Positions 36,925-48,256 of a stretch of DNA of 64,000 nt are shown in pieces. Every line of letters starts with the position of its first letter. Position 1 is the first letter of the stretch. The translations under genes and the position numbers were made by a program. Source of the DNA: Sphingopyxis sp. L1A2A. Its GTDB lineage: Bacteria > Pseudomonadota > Alphaproteobacteria > Sphingomonadales > Sphingomonadaceae. The notes under the pieces were generated by a model. That model searched no databases. It was not told where the DNA came from and saw nothing but the letters and a program-made list of their open reading frames with translations. Where the stretch lies: positions 240,810 through 304,809 of the forward strand of contig NZ_SCOT01000001.1 in assembly GCF_005502465.1 (NCBI RefSeq). The letters run 5' to 3'.

Positions 36925-39327
36925 ATGGCCGACGCGGCGCGACGCGATTGCATCCGGCGGATGGCAGGGCGGCCTTTGCCCCTGCTGCTCAGCGTCGCCG
37001 CCCTGTCGCTGGCGGGCTGCGGCGGCGGTGGCGGTGCGCGGCCTTCGCCCACCCCGGCGCCGCCGTCGGCACCCGCGCCGACCCCCACGCCCACGCCCAC
37101 GCCCGCTCCGACTCCCACACCAACCCCGCCGCCGACCGGCAATTTCAACACCGCCGAAACCCGCCGCTCCGACGGGGTCAATTTTCACGGCGCGATCACC
37201 GCCTATCAGGCGGGGGCCAGCGGGCAGGGGATTTTGGCGGGGGTCATCGACGATGGCATTGACCAGGACAGCCCCGAATTCACCGGGCGCATCTCGTCGC
37301 TCTCGGCCGATGTGGCCGGATCGCGCGGGATCAACGGCGAGGGCAGCCACGGCACCAATGTCGCGCAGATCCTGCTCGGCGGCAAGAATGACGAGGGCAC
37401 TTTTGGCATCGCCTTCAACGCCAATCTGCTCGTGCTGCGCGCCGACCGGCCGGGGAGCTGCGCGACCGAGGATCCAAGCAACGACGAAAGCGGCTGCCTG
37501 TTCCCCGAAAATGCGATCGCGGCGGGGCTCGACCGGGCGGTCAGTGCGGGGGCGCGGGTGGTCAACATCTCGCTCGGCGGCGACGACGCGCCCGGCGCCA
37601 CATTGCGCGGCGCGGTGGCGCGCGCGACCGCGGCGGGGATCATCGTCATCCTGTCGGCCGGCAATGAAGGCGACACCACCGCGAACGGCAACGACCCGAA
37701 CAACCCGGGACTCTTTGCCCAAGGAATGCGCGATGCGGGCGGCGGGCTGGTCATCATCGTGGGATCGGTCAACGAAAATGGGGTGAGCTCGGGGTTCAGC
37801 AACCGCGCCGGCACCTATGCCGGTTCCTATCTCGCGGCGCTCGGCGAGGGGGTGTGCTGTGCTTATAAGGACGGCGTGATCGAGACGCGGGGCGCTTTTG
37901 TCTTCGTGCTCAACGGGACCAGCTTTGCGGCGCCGCAGGTTGCCGGCGCGGTGGCGTTGCTGGCGCAGGCGTTCCCGAATTTGTCGAGCCAACAGATCGT
38001 GCAAATCCTTTATCAATCGGCGCGCGATGCGGGGGCAGCGGGCGACGATGGCGTCTATGGGCAAGGCGTGCTCGACATCGCGCGCGCGTTTCAGCCCGCG
38101 GGGGCGACGACGCTCGCCGGCACCGCGACCGCGGTTCCGCTCGGCAGCGCGCTCGGGATGCTCGGCGGACCGATGGGCGATGCCGGCGCGGCGCGGTCGG
38201 GATCGACCATCGGTCTGGTTGCCGACGGCTTCGGCCGCGCTTTCAGCGTCGATTTCGGCCAGTCGCTGGCGCCACGCCGCCCCGATTTCAAGCTGTCGGG
38301 GGCGATCGGCGGCCTGATTCGTCAGCAAAGCGCCGCCAGCACCGCGACCGCACTGTCGCTCGTCACCGCGCCGGGGGTAGGCGCGGGCGATGCGCTGGCG
38401 GGCCTGTCATTCCACGACGCGCGGGGCGCGCGCACCCTCGCGGCGTCGGTGGTGACGCGGCTCGATGCGCGGACGCGGATCGGCTTTGCCGCCGGTCGCG
38501 GCACCGGCGGCTTGCTCGCGGGCGAGCGCGGCGAGAGCGGCCATGCGATGCTGATCGGCGACGGCGCGCACGACGGGCTGGGCTTTGCCGCCAGCCCCGG
38601 AATCGCGACCCTGATCCGCCATAATATCTATGACAATCTATATGTTAATATATCGGCAGAAAGCGGCTTTGTGTCGGGGTCGCGGTGGCAGGATGATCCG
38701 TTGCTGCGCTACCGGTCGAGCCGCGACAGCCGCTACCAGCGGCTCGGCGCGGCCTGGGATGGCGGTTTCGGCCCGGTGCGTGCGGCGCTCGGGGCGAGCT
38801 GGCTGCGCGAATCGGACAGCCTGCTCGGCGCGCGGCTCGGTCCGGTGTTCGGCGCCGGGGGGGCGACCAGCCTGGTCGGCGACGCGAATCTCGGGGTCGA
38901 CCTGGCCGATGGCTGGCGCCTGTCGGGCGCGTGGCGGCAGATGTGGACGCGCCCCGATCGCGGCGGGCTGATCGCCAGCGGCGCGCTGTGGTCGTCGGCC
39001 TTTTCTTTCGACGTCGCCAAGGCGGGGCTGCTGCGGCCCGGCGACCGCGCCGCGCTCCGCTTTGCCCAGCCGCTGCGCGTTGCGCGCGGCGGCATCGATC
39101 TCATACTCCCCGTCGCGCATGATTATGCCAGCGGCCGCACCGATTTTGGCCGACGGACCTATAATCTCGCGCCAACCGGGCGCGAACTGGTGGTCGAGGC
39201 GAGCTACACCATGGCGCTGCTGGGCGGCGATCTGGTCGCCAACACCTGGATACGCCGTGATCCCGGCCATATCGCGGCGCTGCCCGACGACAAGGGCGCG
39301 GCGCTGCGCTTTACGCTGGGCTTCTGA
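36925..39327 (+). CDS. Lipidated S8 autotransporter serine protease
   Basis: An 800-residue protein in four parts. A lipoprotein signal has the lipobox SLAGC with Cys 32. A Pro/Thr-rich linker (residues 39-71) consists largely of PT repeats. A subtilisin-like domain carries Asp 109 (GVIDDGID), His 142 (GSHGTN), the oxyanion Asn 247 (SAGNEG) and Ser 333 (NGTSFAAPQ). A C-terminal barrel of about 300 residues ends LRFTLGF, with Phe last. The layout resembles Neisseria NalP, a lipidated autotransporter that trims other surface proteins. Its targets are unknown. GAAGGGGAG precedes the ATG. It seems monocistronic, divergent from the HAD gene. Confidence 0.88.
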   Translation: MADAARRDCIRRMAGRPLPLLLSVAALSLAGCGGGGGARPSPTPAPPSAPAPTPTPTPTPAPTPTPTPPPTGNFNTAETRRSDGVNFHGAITAYQAGASGQGILAGVIDDGIDQDSPEFTGRISSLSADVAGSRGINGEGSHGTNVAQILLGGKNDEGTFGIAFNANLLVLRADRPGSCATEDPSNDESGCLFPENAIAAGLDRAVSAGARVVNISLGGDDAPGATLRGAVARATAAGIIVILSAGNEGDTTANGNDPNNPGLFAQGMRDAGGGLVIIVGSVNENGVSSGFSNRAGTYAGSYLAALGEGVCCAYKDGVIETRGAFVFVLNGTSFAAPQVAGAVALLAQAFPNLSSQQIVQILYQSARDAGAAGDDGVYGQGVLDIARAFQPAGATTLAGTATAVPLGSALGMLGGPMGDAGAARSGSTIGLVADGFGRAFSVDFGQSLAPRRPDFKLSGAIGGLIRQQSAASTATALSLVTAPGVGAGDALAGLSFHDARGARTLAASVVTRLDARTRIGFAAGRGTGGLLAGERGESGHAMLIGDGAHDGLGFAASPGIATLIRHNIYDNLYVNISAESGFVSGSRWQDDPLLRYRSSRDSRYQRLGAAWDGGFGPVRAALGASWLRESDSLLGARLGPVFGAGGATSLVGDANLGVDLADGWRLSGAWRQMWTRPDRGGLIASGALWSSAFSFDVAKAGLLRPGDRAALRFAQPLRVARGGIDLILPVAHDYASGRTDFGRRTYNLAPTGRELVVEASYTMALLGGDLVANTWIRRDPGHIAALPDDKGAALRFTLGF

Positions 39328-39369
39328 TCGGCTTTAACGGCTCCCAACGTCAAATCAGGGGATGCCAGA

Positions 39370-40671
39370 ATGAAACCGATCCATTGCCTCTCGCTCGCGC
39401 TGCTCAGCGCTGCGCTGGCCGCGCCGCTCGCCGCGCAGGCGCCCGCGCGCACCGTGATTCACGCCGGGCAATTGCTCGCCGAACCGGGCAAGCCGGTGCG
39501 CGGTGCATCGACGATCATCGTCGAGAATGGCCGGATCGTCGCGGTCGCCGACGGCTATCAACCCGCCGAACCCGGCGCAACGCTGATCGATCTGAAGGAC
39601 AAATATGTCCTTCCCGGGCTGATCGACAGCCATGTCCATTTGACCAGCGACGCCGGCGGGATTGCCGGGCAGCTCGAAGAAATCACCCTCAGCCCCGCGG
39701 CGCAGGCGTTCAATGCGGAGGTCAATGGCATGAAGACGCTGCGCGCCGGTTTCACCACCGTGCGCAACCTCGGCGATGGCGACGGTGCGACGCTGGCGCT
39801 GCGCGATGCGATTGCGGCGGGCAAGGTACAGGGGCCGCGCATCGTCGATGCGGGCAACAGCATTTCGGGCAGCGCGGGGCATATGGATGGCTCGCTCGGC
39901 TATCGCGACGAACTGCGGCCTTTCTTCGCGGGCGCGGGCAATACCTGCAACGGCGCCGACGATTGCCGCCGCGCGGTGCGGCTTCAGGTCGGGCGCGGCG
40001 CCGATGTGATCAAATTCGCCTCGACCGGCGGGGTCAACAGCCGCATCGGCGCCGGGCTGGGCAAGCAGATGTTCGACGATGAAGCGCAGGCGATCGTCGA
40101 AACCGCCGCGTTGTTCGGCAAAAAGGTCGCGGTCCACGCGCATGGCGCCGACGGCATCCGCCTCGCGCTGACCGCGGGCGCCGACTCGATCGAACATGGC
40201 ACGATCCTCGACGAAGCGACGATCGCCCAATGGGCGAAATCGAAAACCTATTATGTCCCGACGCTATCGACGGTGAACGGGTATAAGGAACGCATCGCCG
40301 CCAACGCGGCCGCCTATGAACCCGACGTGCTGGCGAAGATCAAATGGCGCATCGAAATTACCGGCAAAAGCCTGGAGCAGCTTGTCCCGCGCGGGGTGAA
40401 GATCGCCTTCGGCACCGACGCCGGGGTGTCGAAGCACGGCCGCAACGGCGACGAGTTCGAGCTGATGGTCCAGCATGGCATGACCCCGGTCGCGGCGCTG
40501 AAAGCGGCGACGGTGAACGCCGCCGACCTGCTCGGCCTGTCGAGCGAGATCGGCACGATCGCCGCGGGCAAAAGCGCCGACATCATTGCAGTGGCGAGCG
40601 ACCCGATCGCCGATGTGCGGGTGCTGAAAAAGGTCGATTTCGTGATGGCGCGGGGGATGGTGGTCGAGTGA
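39370..40671 (+). CDS. Secreted amidohydrolase family protein
   Basis: A 433-residue metal-dependent hydrolase with a signal peptide of about 22 residues (AAPLAAQA). Metal ligands are seen in DSHVH (His 88, His 90), the carboxylated-lysine candidate ADVIKFASTGG, AVHAHG, SIEHGT and FGTDAGV. It matches the imidazolonepropionase-like or Xaa-Pro dipeptidase group of amidohydrolases. The substrate is uncertain, though periplasmic members often act on dipeptides. It lies 42 bp behind the S8 protease, so the two may act in one peptide-scavenging route (inference). Confidence 0.87.
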   Translation: MKPIHCLSLALLSAALAAPLAAQAPARTVIHAGQLLAEPGKPVRGASTIIVENGRIVAVADGYQPAEPGATLIDLKDKYVLPGLIDSHVHLTSDAGGIAGQLEEITLSPAAQAFNAEVNGMKTLRAGFTTVRNLGDGDGATLALRDAIAAGKVQGPRIVDAGNSISGSAGHMDGSLGYRDELRPFFAGAGNTCNGADDCRRAVRLQVGRGADVIKFASTGGVNSRIGAGLGKQMFDDEAQAIVETAALFGKKVAVHAHGADGIRLALTAGADSIEHGTILDEATIAQWAKSKTYYVPTLSTVNGYKERIAANAAAYEPDVLAKIKWRIEITGKSLEQLVPRGVKIAFGTDAGVSKHGRNGDEFELMVQHGMTPVAALKAATVNAADLLGLSSEIGTIAAGKSADIIAVASDPIADVRVLKKVDFVMARGMVVE

Positions 40672-40680
40672 ATCTTTCTT

Positions 40681-40818
40681 GATCCTCCCTGTGGCGAAGC
40701 CATGGGGAGGGGGACCGTTCGCGAAGCGAAGGGTGGAGGGGCCTTGCGACGGTGCGCCCAAGCCCCTCCGTGAGCCCTTCGGGCTGCCACCTCCCCATGA
40801 CTGCGTCACAGGGAGGAT
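40681..40818. repeat. Full copy of the 140-bp palindromic repeat
   Basis: The outer arms GATCCTCCCTGTGGCGAAGC and its near complement at 40799-40818 enclose further paired blocks: GGGGAGG/CCTCCCC and GGAGGGGC/GCCCCTCC. The element lies between the convergent amidohydrolase and DNA glycosylase genes and runs into the end of the latter. A second full copy is at 61021-61162. Confidence 0.75.
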
Positions 40819-41321
40819 GAGTCGTCGACCAGTGCTTGGCGCAGCTGCCACCATTGTTCCTGCTTCGCCGAAAAACTGCGGGTATTCGCCGCGCTGCTCG
40901 ACGGCAGATCGACGACTGTGACTCCGTCCAGCGGCGGCAACTGCCGCCGCCCGATCGCCGCGGCCGTGCCGCCGTTGAACGCGATCATCCGCAGGTCGGG
41001 CAACGTCGCGATCAGCGCCGCCAGATCGTGCGGGTCGGCTTCGCGGATGTCCGAATCGCTGCTCGACCGCCGTTCGGCGGTACGGATCACGTCCCACAGG
41101 CCGATCTTTGCGGCGCGCAGCATCGCCAGCCGTGCGTCATAGTCCAATTCGGCAAGCGGTTCGCCGATCGCCGCGCCGACCAACCGCCAGAACTGGTTCG
41201 TCGGATGCGCATAATAGCGCCGTTCGGCGAGCGACCGCGCCCCGGGCAGGCTGCCGAGGATCAGCAGCCGGACGTCGGGGGCGATCAAAGGGGTAAAGCT
41301 GGCGTGGCGCACGGCGGGCAT
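40806..41321 (-). CDS. DNA-deoxyinosine glycosylase (Mug/HDG-like)
   Basis: A 171-residue member of the uracil-DNA glycosylase superfamily. It shows LILGSLPGARSLAERRYYAH, then PTNQFWRLVG, KIGLWDVIRTAERRSSSDSDI and a late LPSSSAANTRSF, matching the hypoxanthine-DNA glycosylase group that removes deaminated bases. ATG 41321 begins the conserved block; the frame is open to 41732 without family similarity. The last five codons and the stop come from the palindromic repeat, so the C-terminal tail may have been changed by its insertion. Confidence 0.82.
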   Translation of the reverse strand: MPAVRHASFTPLIAPDVRLLILGSLPGARSLAERRYYAHPTNQFWRLVGAAIGEPLAELDYDARLAMLRAAKIGLWDVIRTAERRSSSDSDIREADPHDLAALIATLPDLRMIAFNGGTAAAIGRRQLPPLDGVTVVDLPSSSAANTRSFSAKQEQWWQLRQALVDDSSSL

Positions 41322-41628
41322 CGGGGTGCGATAACCCGCCCGCGACGGCGCAACAATATTGCTCCTGCCCTTGACCGGTCGGGGAATCACCGCTAGGGGC
41401 GCGCTCGACCGAAAAGGGCGGTTTGCTGCCTCTTCCGGCCCCAACAGCGCTGAACATTGCTGGCGCGGATGGAGCCTCCGGACGATCAATTGCGATCTGC
41501 CGGGGTCTTTTGCTGTTACAAGGTCGCCTGTTTTCCGCGGATTTCCGTGGAATTCGGACCGATGCTTCATCCACCGCGGCACAGTAACCGTTCGCCTTGA
41601 TGGGCGGACATTTAAAGGTGAAGCATTC
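41322..41628 (+). promoter_or_regulatory. Divergent intergenic region and rpsL leader
   Basis: No gene is seen in these 307 bp. The region must drive rpsL to the right and the DNA glycosylase to the left. A possible sigma-70-like pair is TTGCGA (41490-41495) and TGTTAC (41514-41519) with an 18-bp spacer, about 110 bp before rpsL. This assignment is weak. AAAGGTGAAG upstream of ATG 41629 is the ribosome site. Confidence 0.35.
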
Positions 41629-42000
41629 ATGCCCACGATCAACCAGCTGGTCCGCAAGGGCCGGACTCCCCAGAAGGTGAAGTCCAAGGTCCCGGCGATG
41701 GACGCAAACCCGCAAAAGCGCGGCGTTTGCACCCGAGTCTATACGACGACCCCGAAAAAGCCGAACTCGGCGCTCCGTAAGGTTGCCAAGGTCCGCCTGA
41801 CCAACCAGCGCGAAGTCATCACCTACATCCCGGGCGAAGGCCACAACCTCCAGGAACACAGCGTTGTGCTGATCCGCGGCGGTCGTGTCCGCGATCTTCC
41901 CGGTGTGCGTTACCACGTCCTGCGCGGCGTGCTCGATACGCAGGGTGTGAAGGACCGCAAGCAGAGCCGTTCGAAATACGGCGCGAAGCGTCCGAAGTAA
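41629..42000 (+). CDS. rpsL: 30S ribosomal protein S12
   Basis: A 123-residue S12 at the decoding centre. It shows [29 protein letters not shown] and [19 protein letters not shown]. Lys 43 (Met counted) is wild type, but the second streptomycin-linked lysine (E. coli K88 with Met, K87 mature) is Arg, codon CGC. The longer frame to 41359 is not conserved. It begins the str-type unit with rpsG, fusA and tuf. Confidence 0.98.
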   Translation: MPTINQLVRKGRTPQKVKSKVPAMDANPQKRGVCTRVYTTTPKKPNSALRKVAKVRLTNQREVITYIPGEGHNLQEHSVVLIRGGRVRDLPGVRYHVLRGVLDTQGVKDRKQSRSKYGAKRPK

Positions 42001-42073
42001 GGACCGCTTTTTCGGCTATTTGATCATCCCTGGCTGCTCATGCGCCGGGATGCTGTTGTAAAAGGAATTACCT

Positions 42074-42544
42074 ATGGCTCGTCGTCGTCGTCCTGAACGC
42101 CGCGAAATCCTGCCCGATCCCCGTTTCGGTGATACGGTGCTGTCGAAATTCATGAACAGCGTGATGCTGGACGGGAAAAAGTCGGTCGCCGAAAACATCG
42201 TTTACGGTGCGCTCGAATCGGTCGAAGCCCGTGCCAAGAAGGAACCGATCGGCGTGTTCCACGAAGCGCTGGCGAACATCCGTCCGAACATCGAAGTCCG
42301 CAGCCGCCGCGTCGGCGGTGCGACCTATCAGGTGCCGGTCGAAGTCCGTCCGGACCGCGCCCAGGCGCTGGCGATCCGCTGGCTGATCACCGCCGCCCGC
42401 AACCGCAGCGAAACGACGATGGCCGCGCGCCTGTCGGGCGAGCTGCTCGACGCGTCGAACAACCGCGGCAACGCGGTGAAGAAGCGCGAAGACACCCACC
42501 GGATGGCCGAAGCCAACCGCGCGTTCAGCCACTACCGCTGGTAA
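42074..42544 (+). CDS. rpsG: 30S ribosomal protein S7
   Basis: A 156-residue S7, a primary binder of the 16S 3' domain and head organiser. It opens [20 protein letters not shown], with [20 protein letters not shown] and [23 protein letters not shown] lies 7 nt before the ATG. A short hairpin (CATCCC/GGGATG) sits in the 73-bp gap after rpsL, and fusA follows 123 bp later. Confidence 0.98.
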   Translation: MARRRRPERREILPDPRFGDTVLSKFMNSVMLDGKKSVAENIVYGALESVEARAKKEPIGVFHEALANIRPNIEVRSRRVGGATYQVPVEVRPDRAQALAIRWLITAARNRSETTMAARLSGELLDASNNRGNAVKKREDTHRMAEANRAFSHYRW

Positions 42545-42667
42545 CCGCGGCTGGCGCCGGATCCTCGCTGGTAATTGCCGAGGCGCTTCGGCGTCTCGCA
42601 ATCGCAACAATTCTTCCTATATCGGGGGCGGCTTCAAAGGCCGCCCCCCACATCCAAGGAAAAGACC

Positions 42668-44740
<2,073 letters not shown>

Positions 44741-44746
44741 GCATTT

Positions 44747-44782
44747 GCGGGGTGAGCGGCTTTCGGGCCGCTTTCACCCCGC
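44747..44782 (+). terminator. Hairpin after fusA
   Basis: GCGGGGTGAGCGGC pairs with GCCGCTTTCACCCCGC, leaving a small bulge and a TTTCGG loop, 6 nt past the fusA stop. A second hairpin (CGCCTG/CAGGCG, near 44820-44837) follows before tuf. No T-run is seen, so it may be an attenuator or processing site setting the fusA:tuf ratio. Confidence 0.5.
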
Positions 44783-44900
44783 AGGGCTTGCCCTCTTCTG
44801 CAAAGCCGACTAAGGGCGGCGCCTGTTTCAACAGGCGGTTCCGCCGAGTGAACAATTTCTGAGCATTTAGACACGCCAGACGAAGGACAAGGGTAAAATC

Positions 44901-46091
44901 ATGGCCAAGGCAAAATTCGAGCGGAACAAGCCGCACTGCAACATCGGCACCATCGGTCACGTTGACCATGGCAAGACCTCGCTGACCGCAGCGATCACCA
45001 AGGTGCTCGCCGAAACGACCGGCGGTACCGCCGTCGATTTCGCGAACATCGACAAGGCGCCCGAAGAGCGCGAGCGCGGCATCACCATTTCGACGGCGCA
45101 CGTCGAATATGAAACCGCTGCCCGCCACTATGCGCACGTCGATTGCCCGGGCCACGCCGACTATGTGAAGAACATGATCACCGGTGCTGCCCAGATGGAC
45201 GGCGCGATCCTCGTCGTGTCGGCCGCTGACGGCCCGATGCCGCAGACCAAGGAGCACATCCTGCTCGCCAAGCAGGTCGGCGTGCCGACCATGGTCGTCT
45301 TCCTCAACAAGGTCGACCAGCTGGACGATCCCGAGCTGCTCGAACTCGTCGAGCTCGAAATCCGCGAAGAACTGTCGAAGCGCGACTTCGACGGCGACAA
45401 TATTCCGATCATCCCGGGTTCGGCGCTCGCCGCCCTCGAAGGTCGCGACGACAACATCGGCAAGGAAGCCATTCTGAAGCTGATGGAAGCCGTTGACGCG
45501 TGGATCCCGCAGCCGGAGCGTCCGCTCGACAAGCCCTTCCTGATGCCGATCGAAGACGTGTTCTCGATCTCGGGTCGCGGTACCGTCGTCACCGGCCGTA
45601 TCGAAACCGGTATCGTCAAGGTCGGTGAAGAAGTCGAAATCGTCGGCATCAAGGACACCAAGAAGACCGTCGTGACCGGCGTCGAAATGTTCCGCAAGCT
45701 GCTCGACCAGGGCCAGGCTGGCGATAACGTCGGTGCGCTGATCCGCGGCGTCGGCCGTGAGGAAGTCGAGCGTGGCCAGGTGCTCTGCAAGCCCGGCTCG
45801 ATCAAGCCGCACACCGAATTCACCTCGGAAGTCTATGTGCTGTCGAAGGACGAAGGCGGCCGTCATACGCCGTTCTTTGCCAACTATCGTCCGCAGTTCT
45901 ACTTCCGCACCACCGACGTCACCGGTGAGGTCGTTCTCCCCGAGGGCACCGAAATGGTGATGCCGGGCGACAACGTCCAGCTGTCGGTCAAGCTGATCGC
46001 TCCGATCGCCATGGACCCGGGTCTGCGCTTCGCAATCCGCGAAGGCGGTCGTACCGTCGGCGCAGGGGTTGTGGCGACGATCACAAAGTAA
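44901..46091 (+). CDS. tuf: Elongation factor Tu
   Basis: A 396-residue EF-Tu that brings aminoacyl-tRNA to the ribosome. G1 is [10 protein letters not shown], then [26 protein letters not shown] and NKVDQLDD. Domains 2 and 3 contain [12 protein letters not shown] and [13 protein letters not shown]. It is the only tuf copy in this window; a second copy elsewhere cannot be excluded. A 160-bp gap with hairpins separates it from fusA, and a terminator-like hairpin follows. Confidence 0.98.
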   Translation: MAKAKFERNKPHCNIGTIGHVDHGKTSLTAAITKVLAETTGGTAVDFANIDKAPEERERGITISTAHVEYETAARHYAHVDCPGHADYVKNMITGAAQMDGAILVVSAADGPMPQTKEHILLAKQVGVPTMVVFLNKVDQLDDPELLELVELEIREELSKRDFDGDNIPIIPGSALAALEGRDDNIGKEAILKLMEAVDAWIPQPERPLDKPFLMPIEDVFSISGRGTVVTGRIETGIVKVGEEVEIVGIKDTKKTVVTGVEMFRKLLDQGQAGDNVGALIRGVGREEVERGQVLCKPGSIKPHTEFTSEVYVLSKDEGGRHTPFFANYRPQFYFRTTDVTGEVVLPEGTEMVMPGDNVQLSVKLIAPIAMDPGLRFAIREGGRTVGAGVVATITK

Positions 46092-46102
46092 TATAGGGCC
46101 GC

Positions 46103-46155
46103 GAGCCGCCCGATTCGGAAGCGATTCGGGCGGGCTCGTAGCTTAAAGATTTTTG
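46103..46155 (+). terminator. Terminator-like hairpin after tuf
   Basis: CGAGCCGCCCGA and TCGGGCGGGCTCG pair almost perfectly, and a short ATTTTT run follows about 15 nt later. It suggests that part of the transcription stops between tuf and rpsJ. Confidence 0.55.
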
Positions 46156-46240
46156 ATGGCCGATCCGGCTTCCATGTGGAGGTCGGAACAGGCCATTTCG
46201 GCTCTTTCGCATCGTCAGACGGGATTCGACTGGAACAGTC

Positions 46241-46552
46241 ATGGAAACGCAGAATATTCGCATTCGCCTGAAGGCCTTTGATCACCGCGTGCTCGATCAG
46301 GCCACCACCGACATCGCCGATACGGCACGTCGCACCGGCGCGCTCATTCGCGGCCCTATCCCGCTGCCGACGCGCATTGAAAAATTCACCGTGAACCGCG
46401 GCCCGCACATCGACAAAAAGTCGCGTGAGCAGTTCGAGGTCCGGACCCACAAGCGGCTGCTCGACATCGTGCAGCCGACCCCGCAGACGGTCGATGCGCT
46501 GATGAAGCTCGACCTTGCCGCGGGCGTGAACGTTGAGATCAAGCTGGCCTAA
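46241..46552 (+). CDS. rpsJ: 30S ribosomal protein S10
   Basis: A 103-residue S10 (NusE), also part of the antitermination complex. It shows [48 protein letters not shown] and THKRLLDI. It opens the S10 gene series but is separated from rplC by 298 bp instead of the usual few tens. Confidence 0.98.
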   Translation: METQNIRIRLKAFDHRVLDQATTDIADTARRTGALIRGPIPLPTRIEKFTVNRGPHIDKKSREQFEVRTHKRLLDIVQPTPQTVDALMKLDLAAGVNVEIKLA

Positions 46553-46850
46553 GCCAGCGCAGCCTCTGCACCAGCAGGGGTCTCTATCGGCAGGCGCTTC
46601 GGTGGCTGCATTGTCCGGAGCGATCCGGACCGACGATAGGGTGGATACCGCCGGTCGCTTCCCTCGGGAGGCATAAACGACCGGGCTGCGTCCCCCGTCT
46701 CGCCGCTCCTCCTTCGGGAAAGCGGCACCTCAGCCCGGACGGGGCGACCATCGAAATTCCGGGCTGGGAGGGTAGCCGTCGAGCGTTGCTTGATGGCCGC
46801 CCACACGCCGTGCGGAATGGTCCGCCCGGCCTCTGTTGAGGAGTATGATC
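46553..46850 (+). promoter_or_regulatory. Long structured spacer between rpsJ and rplC
   Basis: No gene is seen in these 298 bp, but several RNA hairpins are. TCCGGA-GCGA-TCCGGA (46614-46629) has a GNRA loop. CCGGGCTG (46681-46688) pairs with CAGCCCGG (46731-46738) around GCCGCT/AGCGGC and a UUCG loop (46713-46716). GCGGA-ATGG-TCCGC lies near 46812-46825, close to rplC. The pattern suggests a cis-acting ribosomal-protein leader or an RNA gene. Confidence 0.5.
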
Positions 46851-47627
46851 ATGCGGACTGGCGTGATCGCGAAGAAAATGGGGATGACCCGCCTGTTTCA
46901 GGACGACGGCCGCCACGTGCCCGTCACCGTCCTGAGCCTCGAAGGCTGTCAGGTCATCTCTGTGCGCGAACAAGAACGCGACGGCTATGTGGCCGTCCAG
47001 CTGGGTGCCGGATCGGCCAAGGCGAAGAACGTTGCGAAGCCGCAACGCGGCGCTTTCGGCAAGGCCGAAGTCGAGCTCAAGGCCAAGGTCGTCGAATTCC
47101 GCGTCGCTGACGACGCGACGCTCGACGTCGGTGCTGAACTGTCGGCCGACCATTTCGTCGCCGGCCAGATCGTCGACATCCAGGGCGTGACCCAGGGCAA
47201 GGGCTTTGCCGGGGCGATGAAGCGTTGGGGTTTCGGCGGTATGCGCGCCACCCACGGCGTTTCGATCAGCCACCGCGCCCATGGTTCGACCGGTAACCGT
47301 CAGGATCCGGGCCGCGTCTTCAAGAACAAGAAGATGGCCGGTCATATGGGCGCGCGCAATCGCACCCAGCAGAATCTCGAAATCGTCCGCACCGACGTCG
47401 AGCGCGGCCTTCTCTTCGTCAAGGGCTCGGTCCCGGGCTCGAAGGGCGGCTGGCTGATGGTCCGCGATGCGGTCAAGCTGCCGCGCCACCCTGAAGCCCC
47501 CTATCCGGCGGGCATCAAGAGCGCAGCGAACGCCAATCAAGAAGCCCCGGCTGATGCGCCTGTGGAAACCCCGGTTGAAGAAACCGTGGTCGACACTGCC
47601 ACCACCGACGGCGCACAGGAGTCCTGA
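46851..47627 (+). CDS. rplC: 50S ribosomal protein L3
   Basis: A 258-residue L3, an early 23S assembly protein. It opens [20 protein letters not shown], with [20 protein letters not shown] and the Gln-methylation region [21 protein letters not shown] Glu/Pro/Val-rich acidic tail of about 30 residues ([16 protein letters not shown]) extends it beyond the usual length. ATG 46851 has TGAGGAG upstream. Confidence 0.97.
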   Translation: MRTGVIAKKMGMTRLFQDDGRHVPVTVLSLEGCQVISVREQERDGYVAVQLGAGSAKAKNVAKPQRGAFGKAEVELKAKVVEFRVADDATLDVGAELSADHFVAGQIVDIQGVTQGKGFAGAMKRWGFGGMRATHGVSISHRAHGSTGNRQDPGRVFKNKKMAGHMGARNRTQQNLEIVRTDVERGLLFVKGSVPGSKGGWLMVRDAVKLPRHPEAPYPAGIKSAANANQEAPADAPVETPVEETVVDTATTDGAQES

Positions 47628-47629
47628 TC

Positions 47630-48256
47630 ATGAAGGTCAAGGTTCAAACCCTCGACGGCAAAGCCGGCACCGACATCGATCTGAACGACGATGTGTTCGG
47701 GGTCGACGCCCGCGCCGACATCCTGCACCGCGTCGTCGCATGGCAGCTTGAAAAGCGCCGTGGTCCGGCCCGAGCGGCGCGCGAACGCAGCGATGTGTCG
47801 CGCACCGGCAAGAAATTCGGTCGCCAGAAGGGCGGCGGTACCGCGCGTCACGGCGATCGGGCTGCTCCGATCTTCATCGGCGGTGGTAAGGCGCATGGCC
47901 CCCGGGCGCGCACCTTCGGCCACTCGCTGAACAAGAAGATCCGCACCCTCGGCCTGAAGATGGCGCTGAGCGACAAGGCGAAGGGCGGCAAGCTGGTCGT
48001 CATCGACACGCTCGAGCTCAAGGACGCGAAGACCAAGGCGCTCGCCGGCACGCTCGGCAAGCTCGACCTCGGCAATCGCGCCCTCTTCATCGATGGCGAT
48101 GCGGTGCATGAAAGCTTCGCGATGGCATCGGCCAATCTGATCGGGGTCGATGCGCTGCCGGCGATCGGTGCCAATGTCTATGACATCATCCGTGCCGACA
48201 CGCTGGTCCTGACCCGCGCGGCGGTCGAACAGCTGGAGGCACGCTGCAATGGCTAA
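47630..48256 (+). CDS. rplD: 50S ribosomal protein L4
   Basis: A 208-residue L4 lining the exit tunnel. It shows RDVRGTG-like core [18 protein letters not shown], then [21 protein letters not shown]4 autoregulates the S10 operon in enterobacteria; a similar target here would be the structured spacer upstream (inference). It overlaps rplW by 8 bp. Confidence 0.97.
   Translation: MKVKVQTLDGKAGTDIDLNDDVFGVDARADILHRVVAWQLEKRRGPARAARERSDVSRTGKKFGRQKGGGTARHGDRAAPIFIGGGKAHGPRARTFGHSLNKKIRTLGLKMALSDKAKGGKLVVIDTLELKDAKTKALAGTLGKLDLGNRALFIDGDAVHESFAMASANLIGVDALPAIGANVYDIIRADTLVLTRAAVEQLEARCNG

Noticed and set aside
37078..37130. Tandem repeat or CRISPR-like array in the ACGCCCACG tract
   Set aside because: It is the in-frame Pro-Thr linker of the S8 autotransporter, with no spacers.
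36475..38328. A 617-residue minus-strand frame across the HAD and S8 protease genes
   Set aside because: It spans two well-supported genes and their divergent promoter region, and is Arg/Ala/Gly-rich without motifs.
46080..46240. tRNA gene between tuf and rpsJ, as some bacteria have tRNA genes near tuf
   Set aside because: The fold is a single hairpin; no T-arm (GGTTCRA-type) or acceptor pairing is present.
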